NCBI GenBank assembly: GCA_030637515.1
Contig: DAOWGM010000020.1
Location: 1-51,206 of the forward strand
Direction of reading: 5' to 3'
Length of the DNA: 51,206 bases
From: Bacteroidales bacterium
GTDB lineage: Bacteria > Bacteroidota > Bacteroidia > Bacteroidales > UBA12077
A program made the position numbers and the translations under genes. The notes below the pieces were generated by a model. That model was not told the DNA's origin. It did no database searches and saw nothing but the letters and a program-made list of their open reading frames with translations. Every line of letters starts with the position of its first letter. Within the stretch, counting starts at the first letter, position 1. Shown here piece by piece: positions 33,724 through 42,450 of this stretch.

Positions 33724-34677
33724 ATGAAAAAGTTTGATTACAAAGATAAAAAGGATACCCGTTCAGGATTTGGAGCAGGACTTTATGAGTTAGGAAAAAC
33801 AAATGAAAATGTAGTAGCTCTATGTGCTGATCTTACAGGCTCATTAAAAATGAATCAGTTTGCAGATGAGTTTCCTGATAGATTTATTCAGTGTGGAATT
33901 TCAGAGGCCAACATGATAGGTACAGCTGCCGGTTTAACTATTGGTGGTAAAATTCCATTTGCAGGTACTTTTGCAAATTTTGCAACAGGAAGAGTTTATG
34001 ATCAAATAAGACAATCTGTAGCATATTCAGAGAAGAACGTTAAAATCTGTGCTTCACATGCTGGATTAACACTTGGAGAAGACGGAGCTACACACCAGAT
34101 GATGGAAGATATCGGGTTAATGAAAATGCTTCCCGAAATGGCTGTTATTAATCCTTGTGATTTCAATCAAACTAAAGCTGCTACAATAGCAATTGCTGAA
34201 CATGAAGGTCCTGTTTATTTAAGATTTGGACGCCCAAAAGTTCCAAATTTTACACCAGCAGATCAAAAATTTGAAATAGGAAAAGCTTTATTACTTAACG
34301 AAGGGTCAGATGTAAGTATTTTTGCTACTGGTCATTTGGTTTGGAAAGCAATTGAAGCTGCAGAAATCCTGGAACAAAAAGGAATATCATCTGAAATAAT
34401 TAATATTCATACTATTAAACCTTTAGATGCAGATGCTATTTTAAAATCAGCATCAAAAACAAAGGCTGTTGTTACAGCCGAAGAACATATGATGAATGGT
34501 GGATTAGGTGACTCAATAGCTCAATTATTAAGCCGAAAACTACCAACTCCTATTGAGATGGTTGCTGTTGACGATAAATTTGGTGAAAGTGGGAAACCTG
34601 AAGATTTACTTGCAAAATATGGTATCGATACTAAAGATATAGTTTCTGCTGTAGAACAGGTACTTAAAAGAAAATAA
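33724..34677 (+). CDS. Transketolase, C-terminal subunit
   Basis: A 317-residue protein with the pyrimidine-binding and C-terminal domains of transketolase: CADLTGSLKMNQFADEFPDRFIQCGISEANMIGTAAGL-type opening, with the catalytic Glu in ISEANMIG, FANFATGRVYDQIRQSVAY, HAGLTLGEDGATHQ, and EEHMMNGGLGDSI. It completes the enzyme started at 31,019. It begins 7 bp after the VWA gene, so all four genes are probably one operon. No terminator is visible before the sigma factor gene, whose -7 box follows at once. Confidence 0.94.
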   Translation: MKKFDYKDKKDTRSGFGAGLYELGKTNENVVALCADLTGSLKMNQFADEFPDRFIQCGISEANMIGTAAGLTIGGKIPFAGTFANFATGRVYDQIRQSVAYSEKNVKICASHAGLTLGEDGATHQMMEDIGLMKMLPEMAVINPCDFNQTKAATIAIAEHEGPVYLRFGRPKVPNFTPADQKFEIGKALLLNEGSDVSIFATGHLVWKAIEAAEILEQKGISSEIINIHTIKPLDADAILKSASKTKAVVTAEEHMMNGGLGDSIAQLLSRKLPTPIEMVAVDDKFGESGKPEDLLAKYGIDTKDIVSAVEQVLKRK

Positions 34678-34680
34678 AAC

Positions 34681-34688
34681 TATCTTTG
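34681..34688 (+). promoter_or_regulatory. -7 box of the sigma-factor operon
   Basis: TATCTTTG matches TAnnTTTG exactly and lies 40 bp before the sigma factor start. The -33 TTTG is absent, so transcription may need another factor or the operon's own sigma factor. Confidence 0.45.
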
Positions 34689-34728
34689 CAATCAATTTAC
34701 AGAAACACAATTTTCTCTTTACCGACAT

Positions 34729-35277
34729 ATGTCAGAATACAGTGACAAAGAGTTATTAGATCTCTTTAAAGAAACAGAAAAACGTAATTATGCTTTTAAC
34801 CTGATTGTTAGAAAATATCAGGAAAAATTGTATTGGCATATTCGTAAAATTGTGGTTCGACACGACGATACTGATGATATTCTGCAAAATACTTTCATAA
34901 AAGTCTGGAAAGGTTTAGATGGATTTCGAGAAGACTCTAAATTATATACTTGGTTATATAGGATTGCAACAAATGAATCGCTTACTTTTTTAAAACAACA
35001 AAAAACAAAATATTTATTGCCAATTGTTGATTACGAAAATCAACTAAAAGAAACACTTGAAAGTGACTTGTATTTTAATGGGGATGAAATACAACGTAAT
35101 CTTCAGAAGGCTATTCTTGATTTGCCAGAAAAGCAACGCATTGTTTTTAATCTGAAATATTTTGAAGAAATGAAGTATGATGACATGGCTAAAGTGCTTA
35201 GCACATCGGTTGGAGCACTGAAAGCTTCGTACCATCATGCAGTAAAGAAAATAGAAAAATATTTTAAAGAAGATTAA
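34729..35277 (+). CDS. ECF-type RNA polymerase sigma factor
   Basis: A 182-residue extracytoplasmic-function sigma factor. Region 2 holds FNLIVRKYQEKLYWHIRKIV and DDTDDILQNTFIKVWKGLDGFRED, including the D(x)DD core-binding stretch and the TWLYRIATNESL end. Region 4 holds LPEKQRIVFNLKYFEEMKYDDMAKVL and STSVGALKASYHHAVKKIEKY. It heads a three-gene operon with a membrane protein and a Spy-like periplasmic protein, an arrangement suggesting control by envelope stress. Confidence 0.94.
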   Translation: MSEYSDKELLDLFKETEKRNYAFNLIVRKYQEKLYWHIRKIVVRHDDTDDILQNTFIKVWKGLDGFREDSKLYTWLYRIATNESLTFLKQQKTKYLLPIVDYENQLKETLESDLYFNGDEIQRNLQKAILDLPEKQRIVFNLKYFEEMKYDDMAKVLSTSVGALKASYHHAVKKIEKYFKED

Positions 35278-35333
35278 ACTATTAAAATATTAGAATGTCA
35301 AACAGACAGGGGAAATAAAAGGGGAATCTAAAA

Positions 35334-35771
35334 ATGGGAAAATTGAATAAAGAATTGAAGGGAAATAATAAGAATCCGTTTTCAGTACCGGAAGGATATT
35401 TCGATTCATTTCCGCAAAAAATGCAGGAAAGAATCGCTTCTGAAAATACTGAACATTATTGGTTCGTACGACTCTTTCAGCTTATAAAGCCTCAATTTGC
35501 ATTGGGTTTTATGATAGTAGCATTTGCTGTAATAGCAATAACTACTGTAAATGTTGTACTTACGAATAAAACTGATTCAGTAATTGACTCTGATTTATAT
35601 ACAAGAATAATTGAAGTTGATGCTTCCGAATATTCTGAACAACACTTTATTGATGTTCTTTTGAACGATGAAAAAGAAATTGATAAGAAGAAAAAAGAAG
35701 AAACAGACCATTATATTCATTATTTAGTTGATGAAGACATAGATTACGGAACTTTAATTGACGAACTATAA
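35334..35771 (+). CDS. Single-pass membrane protein, candidate anti-sigma factor
   Basis: A 145-residue protein with a cytoplasmic N-terminus (NPFSVPEGYFDSFPQKMQERI), one transmembrane helix (about 53-76) and an acidic extracytoplasmic tail. The NPFxVPxGYF element is common in Bacteroidota proteins encoded after ECF sigma genes. It has no zinc-binding anti-sigma motif (HxxxCxxC). Position and topology suggest it holds the sigma factor at the membrane; this is inferred. The downstream gene starts 13 bp after its stop codon when the better ATG is used. Confidence 0.6.
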   Translation: MGKLNKELKGNNKNPFSVPEGYFDSFPQKMQERIASENTEHYWFVRLFQLIKPQFALGFMIVAFAVIAITTVNVVLTNKTDSVIDSDLYTRIIEVDASEYSEQHFIDVLLNDEKEIDKKKKEETDHYIHYLVDEDIDYGTLIDEL

Positions 35772-35784
35772 AAATCATTTTGGT

Positions 35785-36246
35785 ATGAAAATTATTAAAT
35801 ACATCATATTATTATTTATAACTTTTACGATAACCTTTTCGGCTCAGGCACAAGAAAGCAAATCGGATAAAGAGCAAGAGATTAAATCACAAAAGATTGC
35901 ATTTTTCACCGACAAAATGGGTTTAACACCTGAAGAAGCTCAGGTATTCTGGCCTGTTTATAATGATTACTGGGCTAAAAAAAATAAGATCATTGCCGAC
36001 CGCAAAGATAAAATGACCTATTTTGCTGATCATAGTGAAAATATGAATAACGATGAAATGGTGCAATATGCAGATCGATACATTCGTTACGAAATGGAAT
36101 TGGCAGAATTGTTAGATGAATATCATATAAAATTCAAAAAGGTATTGCCCATAGAAAAAGTAATGAAAATTTACCTTGCTGATTACGAGTTTAAAACTTA
36201 CTTGTTGAAGAAAATTCGTGAAAGTGGCAAAGATGATAAAGAATAA
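35785..36246 (+). CDS. Periplasmic Spy/CpxP-like helical protein
   Basis: I start at MKIIKYIILLF, which gives a clean signal peptide ending SAQAQ; a start nine codons earlier overlaps the previous gene and spoils the signal. The mature protein (about 130 residues) is almost wholly helical and charged. It has KMGLTPEEAQVFWPVYNDYW, resembling the LTxxQ element of Spy/CpxP chaperones. In the operon it may report or relieve envelope stress. Function is inferred only from fold pattern and context. Confidence 0.65.
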   Translation: MKIIKYIILLFITFTITFSAQAQESKSDKEQEIKSQKIAFFTDKMGLTPEEAQVFWPVYNDYWAKKNKIIADRKDKMTYFADHSENMNNDEMVQYADRYIRYEMELAELLDEYHIKFKKVLPIEKVMKIYLADYEFKTYLLKKIRESGKDDKE

Positions 36247-36248
36247 AT

Positions 36249-36277
36249 AAAAAAGCTCCGAAATTCGGAGCTTTTTT
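36249..36277. terminator. Bidirectional terminator between convergent genes
   Basis: A 12-bp stem, AAAAAAGCTCCG / CGGAGCTTTTTT with loop AAATT, carries an A-run on one side and a T-run on the other. It can end the sigma operon on the plus strand and the ammonia-lyase gene on the minus strand. Confidence 0.88.
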
Positions 36278-36297
36278 ATTTATATAAACTATCAACA

Positions 36298-37857
36298 CTA
36301 ATTCAAACTTTCAACTGTATTCAGTTCTTTAGAATCTAAACAACCAACTACTTTTTCAACTTCGTTTAATATCTCACAAGACTTAACCAATTCTTTCATA
36401 GCTGTATGATCAGGATATAATGGTCGATCAATTTCTAAGAAATCAACATACTTACGAACAACTTCTTTTGCTTTGGTAACACCTTTTCCAAAACCATACT
36501 CACGAAAATCTAATGCCTGAGCAGCAGCCATAATTTCAATTCCAAGTATTCCATAAGCATTATCCATTATTTGGAAATTCTTGATAGCTGTATTCATACC
36601 CATTGATACGAAATCTTCTTGATCAGCTGCAGCAGGAATAGATTGAATTGATGCAGGCGCAGAAAGAATTCTTTGCTCAACAATTTGCATATCGGCAGTA
36701 TACTGACTTAACATTAAGCCTGAAAACATACCTGCTCCTTTTGTTAAGAATGCCGGTAAACCAACACTTAACGCTGGGTGGTTTAATCTATTCATTCTAC
36801 GTTCCGACATAACACAAACCATTGTAATAGCAGCTCCTGCCATATCCATTGGCAAAGAAACCGGAGATCCCTGGAAGTTTGCTCCTGATAATTGCATGTT
36901 TTCTTCAGGGAAGAAAATTGGGTTATCTCCTACTCCGTTCAATTCAATTTCAACCTGAGAACGAGCCCAACGCATTGAATCACGTGCAGCACCAATAACT
37001 TGAGGTGTAGAACGCATTGAATAAGCATCCTGAACTTTACATTTTACCTTACCTTCTTTTAAATCGCCACCTGCAACCATTTTATTAATTGCATTTGCAC
37101 TTCGAATAGCACCTTGAAAACCACGCACTTCATGCAATCTTGATGTATAAGGCTTCATATTCGCTTTTAATGCTTCTAACGACATTGAAGCAGCAATTTC
37201 AGCCTGCTTTAAAAAATTATTTGCATCAACTAAAAATATAGCACTCATTGCAGTTAAAACATTTGATCCATTAATAGTTGCTAATCCATCACGGGCTTCT
37301 AATCCTGGAATAGGTATTCCTGCTTTATCCATTGCTTCTTTGCCATCCAATAGCTCTCCATTATAATATGCCTGACCTTCGCCCATTAATAATAAAGCAA
37401 TTTGCGACATTGGAGCTAAATCACCACTTGCACCAACAGATCCTTTTTGACATACAAAAGGAGTTACTCCTTTATTAAGCATATCAACAAGAGTTTGTGT
37501 AATTACAAGACGACAACCTGAATTCCCATGAGCATGAACATTGATACGTCCTACCATTGCTCCACGAACATATTCTATCGGAGCAGGATCACCAATACCT
37601 GCAGCGTGGTTATAAACTAAATATTTTTGAAAATCTTTTACCTGATCATCATCCAAAACTACTTCAGAGAATTCACCAATACCTGTGTTTACACCATACA
37701 TAATTTCGTTTGCCACGATTTTTTTCTCGAGCATATCACGACATATGTTTATTCTTTTAACAGCATCAGGGTGTAATTCAACTTTTCGTCCATTACGACC
37801 AACTTCAACAATATTTTCGATAGTTAATCCACTACCTTTAATAATTAATTTATCCAT
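36298..37857 (-). CDS. MIO-type aromatic amino acid ammonia-lyase (histidine ammonia-lyase paralogue)
   Basis: A 519-residue lyase with the self-cyclising Ala143-Ser144-Gly145 in KGSVGASGDLAPMSQ, which forms the MIO electrophile. The catalytic Tyr54 (MYGVNTGIG) and His84 (YNHAAGIG) are present, as are the Gln, Tyr and Arg of QDAYSMRSTPQ. The loop that reads QEDHVSMG in histidine ammonia-lyase is QEDFVSMG here, and GNFH becomes ANFQ. The Glu is kept; it is Gln in Phe/Tyr lyases. It is thus close to histidine lyase but altered at two substrate-facing positions, so the substrate may differ. It lies 267 bp downstream of hutH on the same strand. Confidence 0.85.
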   Translation of the reverse strand: MDKLIIKGSGLTIENIVEVGRNGRKVELHPDAVKRINICRDMLEKKIVANEIMYGVNTGIGEFSEVVLDDDQVKDFQKYLVYNHAAGIGDPAPIEYVRGAMVGRINVHAHGNSGCRLVITQTLVDMLNKGVTPFVCQKGSVGASGDLAPMSQIALLLMGEGQAYYNGELLDGKEAMDKAGIPIPGLEARDGLATINGSNVLTAMSAIFLVDANNFLKQAEIAASMSLEALKANMKPYTSRLHEVRGFQGAIRSANAINKMVAGGDLKEGKVKCKVQDAYSMRSTPQVIGAARDSMRWARSQVEIELNGVGDNPIFFPEENMQLSGANFQGSPVSLPMDMAGAAITMVCVMSERRMNRLNHPALSVGLPAFLTKGAGMFSGLMLSQYTADMQIVEQRILSAPASIQSIPAAADQEDFVSMGMNTAIKNFQIMDNAYGILGIEIMAAAQALDFREYGFGKGVTKAKEVVRKYVDFLEIDRPLYPDHTAMKELVKSCEILNEVEKVVGCLDSKELNTVESLN

Positions 37858-37926
37858 AATAGGTTTAAAATTTATTGATTAAATAAAAGGGTTTGCTAAA
37901 AATTAAAATATAAGAAAGGATTATTT

Positions 37927-37950
37927 CAGAACTAAAACATTGAAGTTCTG
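37927..37950. repeat. Small inverted repeat upstream of the lyase paralogue
   Basis: CAGAACT and AGTTCTG form a perfect 7-bp repeat with a 10-base gap, 70 bp before the lyase start. It could be an operator; nothing else supports that. Confidence 0.3.
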
Positions 37951-38064
37951 TTAATTTTAATAAGGAAGTCAAGAATCCAATAAGTCATATCCTGAATAAT
38001 TGAACCCACAAGTTAGTAAAAGTGATTTGAAGTTCCTAAAATTTTATGTTTTTAACTATTTATA

Positions 38065-38098
38065 ACAAAAAATGCGTCTCAGTAATTTGAGACGCATT
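38065..38098 (-). terminator. Intrinsic terminator of hutH
   Basis: AATGCGTCTCA (38071-38081) pairs perfectly with TGAGACGCATT (38088-38098) around a 6-nt loop. On the minus strand the stem is followed by a T-run (A-run at 38,069-38,072 and just before on the plus strand). It lies 27 bp past the hutH stop codon. Confidence 0.85.
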
Positions 38099-38124
38099 CT
38101 GCATTAATTATATTAAGGTAAAAC

Positions 38125-39630
38125 TTAATCTGTAGGTAAATCTAATTCTACTTCTTGCAAATATTCAACAGATCGTGCAATATCATCGTACATAGTTTTG
38201 TCTTCATCAATAAACTTTACTTTTTTGCGATAATCAGCCACAAATTTCTCAATAAATGGAGAAGATTTTGCAGGACGTTGGAATTCCAATGCCTGAGCAG
38301 CATTAAATAATTCAATGGCTAAAATTCTTTCTAAATTTTGTCCAACCTGATAAGCCTTAGTTGCTGCATTTGCTCCCATACTTACATGATCTTCTTGTCC
38401 TTGCGATGATTCAATTGTATCAACTGATGCAGGTGTACACAATTGTTTATTTCTACTTACAATTGAAGCTGCAGTATATTGAGGAATCATAAATCCACTA
38501 TTTAAACCCGGACTTGCAACTAAAAAATGCGGCAATCCACGTTTACCTGCCAATAATTGATAAGTTCTGCGTTCTGAAATACTCCCCAGTTCAGCCATTG
38601 CAATACAAAGATTATCTAAAGCTAATGCCAATGGTTGTCCATGAAAATTACCTGCAGATATAATTAAATCTTCATCAGGAAAAATTGTTGGATTATCGGT
38701 TACTGCATTAATCTCATTATTGAAAACATATGAAACATAGTTTATTGAATCTTTTGATGCTCCATGAACTTGTGGAATACAACGAAACGAATATGGATCC
38801 TGAACATGAACTTTAGGTCGATTAATTAGCTCACTACCTTCCAGTAAGTGACGCATTCTACTTGCCGTTTTAATTTGTCCTTTATGATGTCGTATTTGAT
38901 GAACTGAATCATGGAAAGGTTCAATTCTACCATCGAAAGCATCTAATGAAACCGCACTAATAACATCAGCAAGTTGAGATAATTTCCATACTTTTAAAGT
39001 TAGGTTAACACCATGTGCACTCATAAACTGAGTTCCGTTCAAAAGTGCTAATCCTTCTTTTGATCTTAATCCAATTGGTTCCCAATTCATTTTACTTAAC
39101 AACTCAGAACCCAATAATCTTTCTCCTTTGTAATTTACTTCACCCATTCCAAGCATTGGCAAACACATATGAGCTAAAGGAGATAAATCACCAGAAGCTC
39201 CTAAAGAACCATATTCATACACTACAGGAAGAATATCGTTATTGAAAAAATCTATTAAACGTTCTACTGTTGTTAACTGAACTCCTGAATGTCCATAAGA
39301 AACTGACTGAATCTTTAGCAAAATCATGATCTTTACTAATTCTTGAGATATTTCATTCCCGGTTCCACATGCATGCGACATTACAAGATTTTCCTGTAAT
39401 TTTCCTAAATCTTCACGTGAGATTTTTTTATCGTAAAGCGCTCCAAAACCTGTATTAATTCCATAAATTGGTTCGTCGTGACTTGCCATTTTCTGATCAA
39501 GATATTCACGGCACTTAATAATATTATTTTTTGATTGCTCTGATAAAGATAATTTATATCCTTCTTTAAGGATCTGATCAATTTTCTCAAACGTTAATTG
39601 ATCATTTGATATATAATGTATTTTTTCCAT
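38125..39630 (-). CDS. hutH: Histidine ammonia-lyase
   Basis: A 501-residue enzyme converting histidine to urocanate. Tyr56 (IYGINTGFG), His86 (VMSHACGTG), the MIO triad Ala145-Ser146-Gly147 (YGSLGASGDLSPLAH), QDPYSFRCIPQVHG, GNFHGQPLA and QGQEDHVSMGANA are all normal for histidine ammonia-lyase. It is the first step of histidine degradation; hutU, hutI and formiminotransferase genes are not in the window. It is preceded on the same strand by hisS and a 27-codon ORF, so histidine use and charging genes lie together. Confidence 0.94.
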   Translation of the reverse strand: MEKIHYISNDQLTFEKIDQILKEGYKLSLSEQSKNNIIKCREYLDQKMASHDEPIYGINTGFGALYDKKISREDLGKLQENLVMSHACGTGNEISQELVKIMILLKIQSVSYGHSGVQLTTVERLIDFFNNDILPVVYEYGSLGASGDLSPLAHMCLPMLGMGEVNYKGERLLGSELLSKMNWEPIGLRSKEGLALLNGTQFMSAHGVNLTLKVWKLSQLADVISAVSLDAFDGRIEPFHDSVHQIRHHKGQIKTASRMRHLLEGSELINRPKVHVQDPYSFRCIPQVHGASKDSINYVSYVFNNEINAVTDNPTIFPDEDLIISAGNFHGQPLALALDNLCIAMAELGSISERRTYQLLAGKRGLPHFLVASPGLNSGFMIPQYTAASIVSRNKQLCTPASVDTIESSQGQEDHVSMGANAATKAYQVGQNLERILAIELFNAAQALEFQRPAKSSPFIEKFVADYRKKVKFIDEDKTMYDDIARSVEYLQEVELDLPTD

Positions 39631-39705
39631 ATCAAAATGAAATAATTATGAATACTATATTTTTTATAATTGATTAATAAATAAACGAGATATTACCCAA
39701 ATGGT

Positions 39706-39789
39706 TCACGGAAACCTAATATCGCCACCAGCAACGAAGATTGGACGCCTTGGGCTTATTTCAATAAAATCCTGGCTTTTATATTCCAT
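39706..39789 (-). CDS. Possible 27-residue protein coupled to hisS
   Basis: The ATG directly follows the hisS stop codon (TAAATG), which suggests translational coupling. The 27 codons begin MEYKSQDFIEIS and end VAGGDIRFP, with a PRRP in the middle. The stretch is 35 of 84 G+C, clearly higher than the surrounding spacer, consistent with coding. It contains no histidine, so it does not look like a His attenuation peptide. I do not recognise it; a chance ORF or the remnant of a longer gene is possible. Confidence 0.35.
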   Translation of the reverse strand: MEYKSQDFIEISPRRPIFVAGGDIRFP

Positions 39790-41157
39790 TTATATAGAAA
39801 GTTTATTCAGTAATTCTTCAAACTTCATTTCAGATTGATCTCCGCTGATCATATCTTTAACTGTAAGCACTCCTTTTTCCATTTCGTTTGCTCCAACCAA
39901 AATAACAAAAGGTATATTTTTATTATTAGCGTATGTCATCTGCTTTTTCATTTTAGCAGACTCTGGAAAAATTTCAGAGTTAATTCCGTTTTCTCTTAAT
40001 TTTTGAAGCAAAGGAAGACAATACTTTTCTTCATTTTCTCCAAAATTCACAAACATCACTTTTGTTGAAGCTACTATTTCTTTTGGGAAAATATTCAATT
40101 GCTCCATTACATCGTAAATACGATCGGCTCCAAATGAAATACCAACACCTGAAACATCTTTTAATCCAAACACTCCTGTTAAATCATCGTAACGACCACC
40201 TCCGCAAAGGCTTCCAATCTTAACATCTTTTGACTGAACTTCGAAAATTGCTCCGGTATAATAGTTTAAACCACGAGCTAATGTTAAATCTAAAATCAGC
40301 TTGCATTTTGGATATAAATCACTTTGATTAAAATAATTAAATATCGTTTTAACTTCTTTAACTCCTTTCATGCCAATCTCAGAACCTGCAAGAAAATCTT
40401 CAAGTGCAGTATATTTAAAAATGTTAATGTCGATTTCAAGTATACTCCTGATTTTATTAGTTGCTTCAATTGAAACTCCTCTTGAAATTAGCTCTTCAAC
40501 TACTTTATCCATCCCGATTTTTTCAAGCTTATCAATAGCTACTGTTATATCAATAAACTTATCCAGTTCACCAACTACCTCAGCAATACCATAAAGTATT
40601 TTTCTATTATTGAATTTAATTACAACTTCTAAGTTTAACTTTTGGAATATCTGATCAATAATTTGGATTAATTCCACTTCATTTAAAAGCGAATTGCTAC
40701 CTATTACATCAACATCGCACTGATAAAACTCACGATAACGACCCTTTTGTGGTCTGTCGGCACGCCAAACAGGTTGAATCTGATATCGTTTAAAAGGAAA
40801 TGTTATTTCGCTTAAATGCTGCACAACAAAACGAGCGAAAGGAACTGTTAAATCGTAACGTAGTCCTTTTTCTGCAATTTCAAGAGCTAATTTACTTGAC
40901 TCTACTTCAGTTAAATTTGATTTTACTTTTGAAAGATAATCACCTGAATTTAAAATTTTAAATAAAAGCTTATCCCCTTCTTCACCATATTTACCCATCA
41001 AAGTTGAAAGATTCTCCATTGAAGGAGTTTCAATAGGTAAATACCCATATCTTTTGAAAACATCTTTGATTGTATCAAAAATAAAATTTCGTTTCACCAT
41101 TTCAACTGGTGAAAAATCACGCGTACCTTTTGGAACAGATGGTTTTTGTGCAGCCAT
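39790..41157 (-). CDS. hisS: Histidyl-tRNA synthetase
   Basis: A 455-residue class II synthetase that charges tRNA-His. Motif 1 lies around [23 protein letters not shown], motif 2 at [30 protein letters not shown], and the His-specific motifs [15 protein letters not shown] and GGRYDDLTG follow. The anticodon-binding domain is at the C-terminus (from about 360). The start at [15 protein letters not shown] puts the conserved PKGTRDF at the right place. Length is normal. Confidence 0.95.
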   Translation of the reverse strand: MAAQKPSVPKGTRDFSPVEMVKRNFIFDTIKDVFKRYGYLPIETPSMENLSTLMGKYGEEGDKLLFKILNSGDYLSKVKSNLTEVESSKLALEIAEKGLRYDLTVPFARFVVQHLSEITFPFKRYQIQPVWRADRPQKGRYREFYQCDVDVIGSNSLLNEVELIQIIDQIFQKLNLEVVIKFNNRKILYGIAEVVGELDKFIDITVAIDKLEKIGMDKVVEELISRGVSIEATNKIRSILEIDINIFKYTALEDFLAGSEIGMKGVKEVKTIFNYFNQSDLYPKCKLILDLTLARGLNYYTGAIFEVQSKDVKIGSLCGGGRYDDLTGVFGLKDVSGVGISFGADRIYDVMEQLNIFPKEIVASTKVMFVNFGENEEKYCLPLLQKLRENGINSEIFPESAKMKKQMTYANNKNIPFVILVGANEMEKGVLTVKDMISGDQSEMKFEELLNKLSI

Positions 41158-41244
41158 TTTTGTTCTTTGTTAAAATTAATTTCTGCAAATATAGAATAAA
41201 ATTAAAGCGATCTAAAATCAAAGACCCAGTTTGGTTGTATAACA

Positions 41245-41272
41245 TAAAAAAGGATGGCTTTTGCCATCCTTT
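41245..41272 (-). terminator. Intrinsic terminator of the secreted unknown protein gene
   Basis: AAAGGATGGC and GCCATCCTTT form a perfect 10-bp stem with a TTTT loop. On the minus strand it runs into seven T, 20 bp after the stop codon. Confidence 0.9.
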
Positions 41273-41292
41273 CATATTTATTTGAAATGCTG

Positions 41293-42150
41293 TTATTTCT
41301 TTTTATTCATCTTCTTAAAGTCTTTATCTAAAATTCCATCAAAGTTCTTACCTTTTTCTACCCAATGGTAATCAAAATAGTAGAAATTGGCATCTTTTGC
41401 TCCTATAATAATTTTGTAACAACGTGCTCTTAAGCGTGTCCCTTGTGGACCTACTTTATGTAGGAATACAATATTTTCGTCGCGGTTTGTTATTGCTTCC
41501 TCAATTTCTTCGCGAGTAACAAATTTTACTTTATAAGGATAAATCTTTTTGATTTTAGCTTCAGTATTAATATCCGGAGCAACCTCATCCTTAACTAAAT
41601 ATAAAGTTTTTTGCTTTATATCTTTTGTAAATTCATTGTAATACTCAAAAATATTCTTTTTAATCATATCAGGATTATCCCTCATATTTTGCACGTGTGA
41701 TTGCATAAAACGAACTAATGCTTCCATTTTATATACCCAAAATTCTTCATCAACTTCAGTGTATGATAATGGAATTGCTGCAATATCCGGAAGATTTTCA
41801 AAGCTATCTAATCCCGGTTTCCCTATAAAAATATGTAAGAAATTATACCTTACTTTAGTCCTGTCATTTTGAAAAACAACCTGTGTCATCATTAAAAATG
41901 CTTTGTCAGGATCATTATACATTTCTTGGAACTGATCAATAGAAATAAATTCATACTCAGTTAAATCCCAGGTTTCTTTTACAGCCTCCTGAATTTTAAA
42001 GTTATATTCCGCAATAGGATTCGATTCTAAAACAACATAAAGTTTAGAATTTAGAAACTGATTTAGATCGGCTTCTGAAGGAAGATACTCCTGTGCATTT
42101 ACTGCAAGAGTTGAAATTCCGATAATTATTCCTAAAATAATTTTTTTCAT
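41293..42150 (-). CDS. Secreted protein of unknown function
   Basis: A 285-residue protein with a signal peptide (1-19, ending VNAQ). No transmembrane helix follows. The mature protein is rich in aromatic and charged residues, with YLPSEADLNQFLNSKL near its start, LYLVKDEVAPDINTEAKIKK, and DENIVFLHKVGPQGTRLRARCYKIIIGA near the end. I recall similar proteins only as conserved hypothetical in Bacteroidia. It was considered for GldN-like proteins, but the expected motifs are missing. It stands alone, divergent from the hybrid kinase gene. Confidence 0.6.
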   Translation of the reverse strand: MKKIILGIIIGISTLAVNAQEYLPSEADLNQFLNSKLYVVLESNPIAEYNFKIQEAVKETWDLTEYEFISIDQFQEMYNDPDKAFLMMTQVVFQNDRTKVRYNFLHIFIGKPGLDSFENLPDIAAIPLSYTEVDEEFWVYKMEALVRFMQSHVQNMRDNPDMIKKNIFEYYNEFTKDIKQKTLYLVKDEVAPDINTEAKIKKIYPYKVKFVTREEIEEAITNRDENIVFLHKVGPQGTRLRARCYKIIIGAKDANFYYFDYHWVEKGKNFDGILDKDFKKMNKKK

Positions 42151-42450
42151 ATGCTTCTTTTTAAAATTGATTTTAAATTTCTTAACTAATATAGTAAATC
42201 TTATTTAAAGCTTTTCAAAATCCATGTATATTATCCGTTAGCAACAATTAAATTGAAAACATATAATGTTGCTTTCAATTATACCATGAATTGTGCCATA
42301 AATGCTTGTAATTATCAAAGATTATAATGAATTTGTCAAAAAAATTGTATATTTAATAACCAAAGGATTATTATATAGTTTATTTCAGTAAATTTACAAA
42401 AGTAATTCAAAAGGCAAGTAATTTTCTTTTAACTAAAAGCTTAAGTTTCT
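42151..42450. other. Divergent intergenic region
   Basis: The 300 bp between the secreted protein gene and the hybrid kinase gene are strongly AT-rich. I find no good TAnnTTTG box, no palindrome longer than 8 bp and no ORF. Both promoters must lie here but cannot be placed. Confidence 0.5.

Noticed and set aside
39631..39705. Search for a his leader or T-box between hisS and hutH
   Set aside because: There is no His-codon-rich ORF, no T-box sequence and no terminator/antiterminator fold.
41293..42150. Secreted protein considered as GldN (gliding/T9SS)
   Set aside because: Size and location of the signal fit, but I do not see the GldN sequence blocks and there are no gldKLM neighbours.
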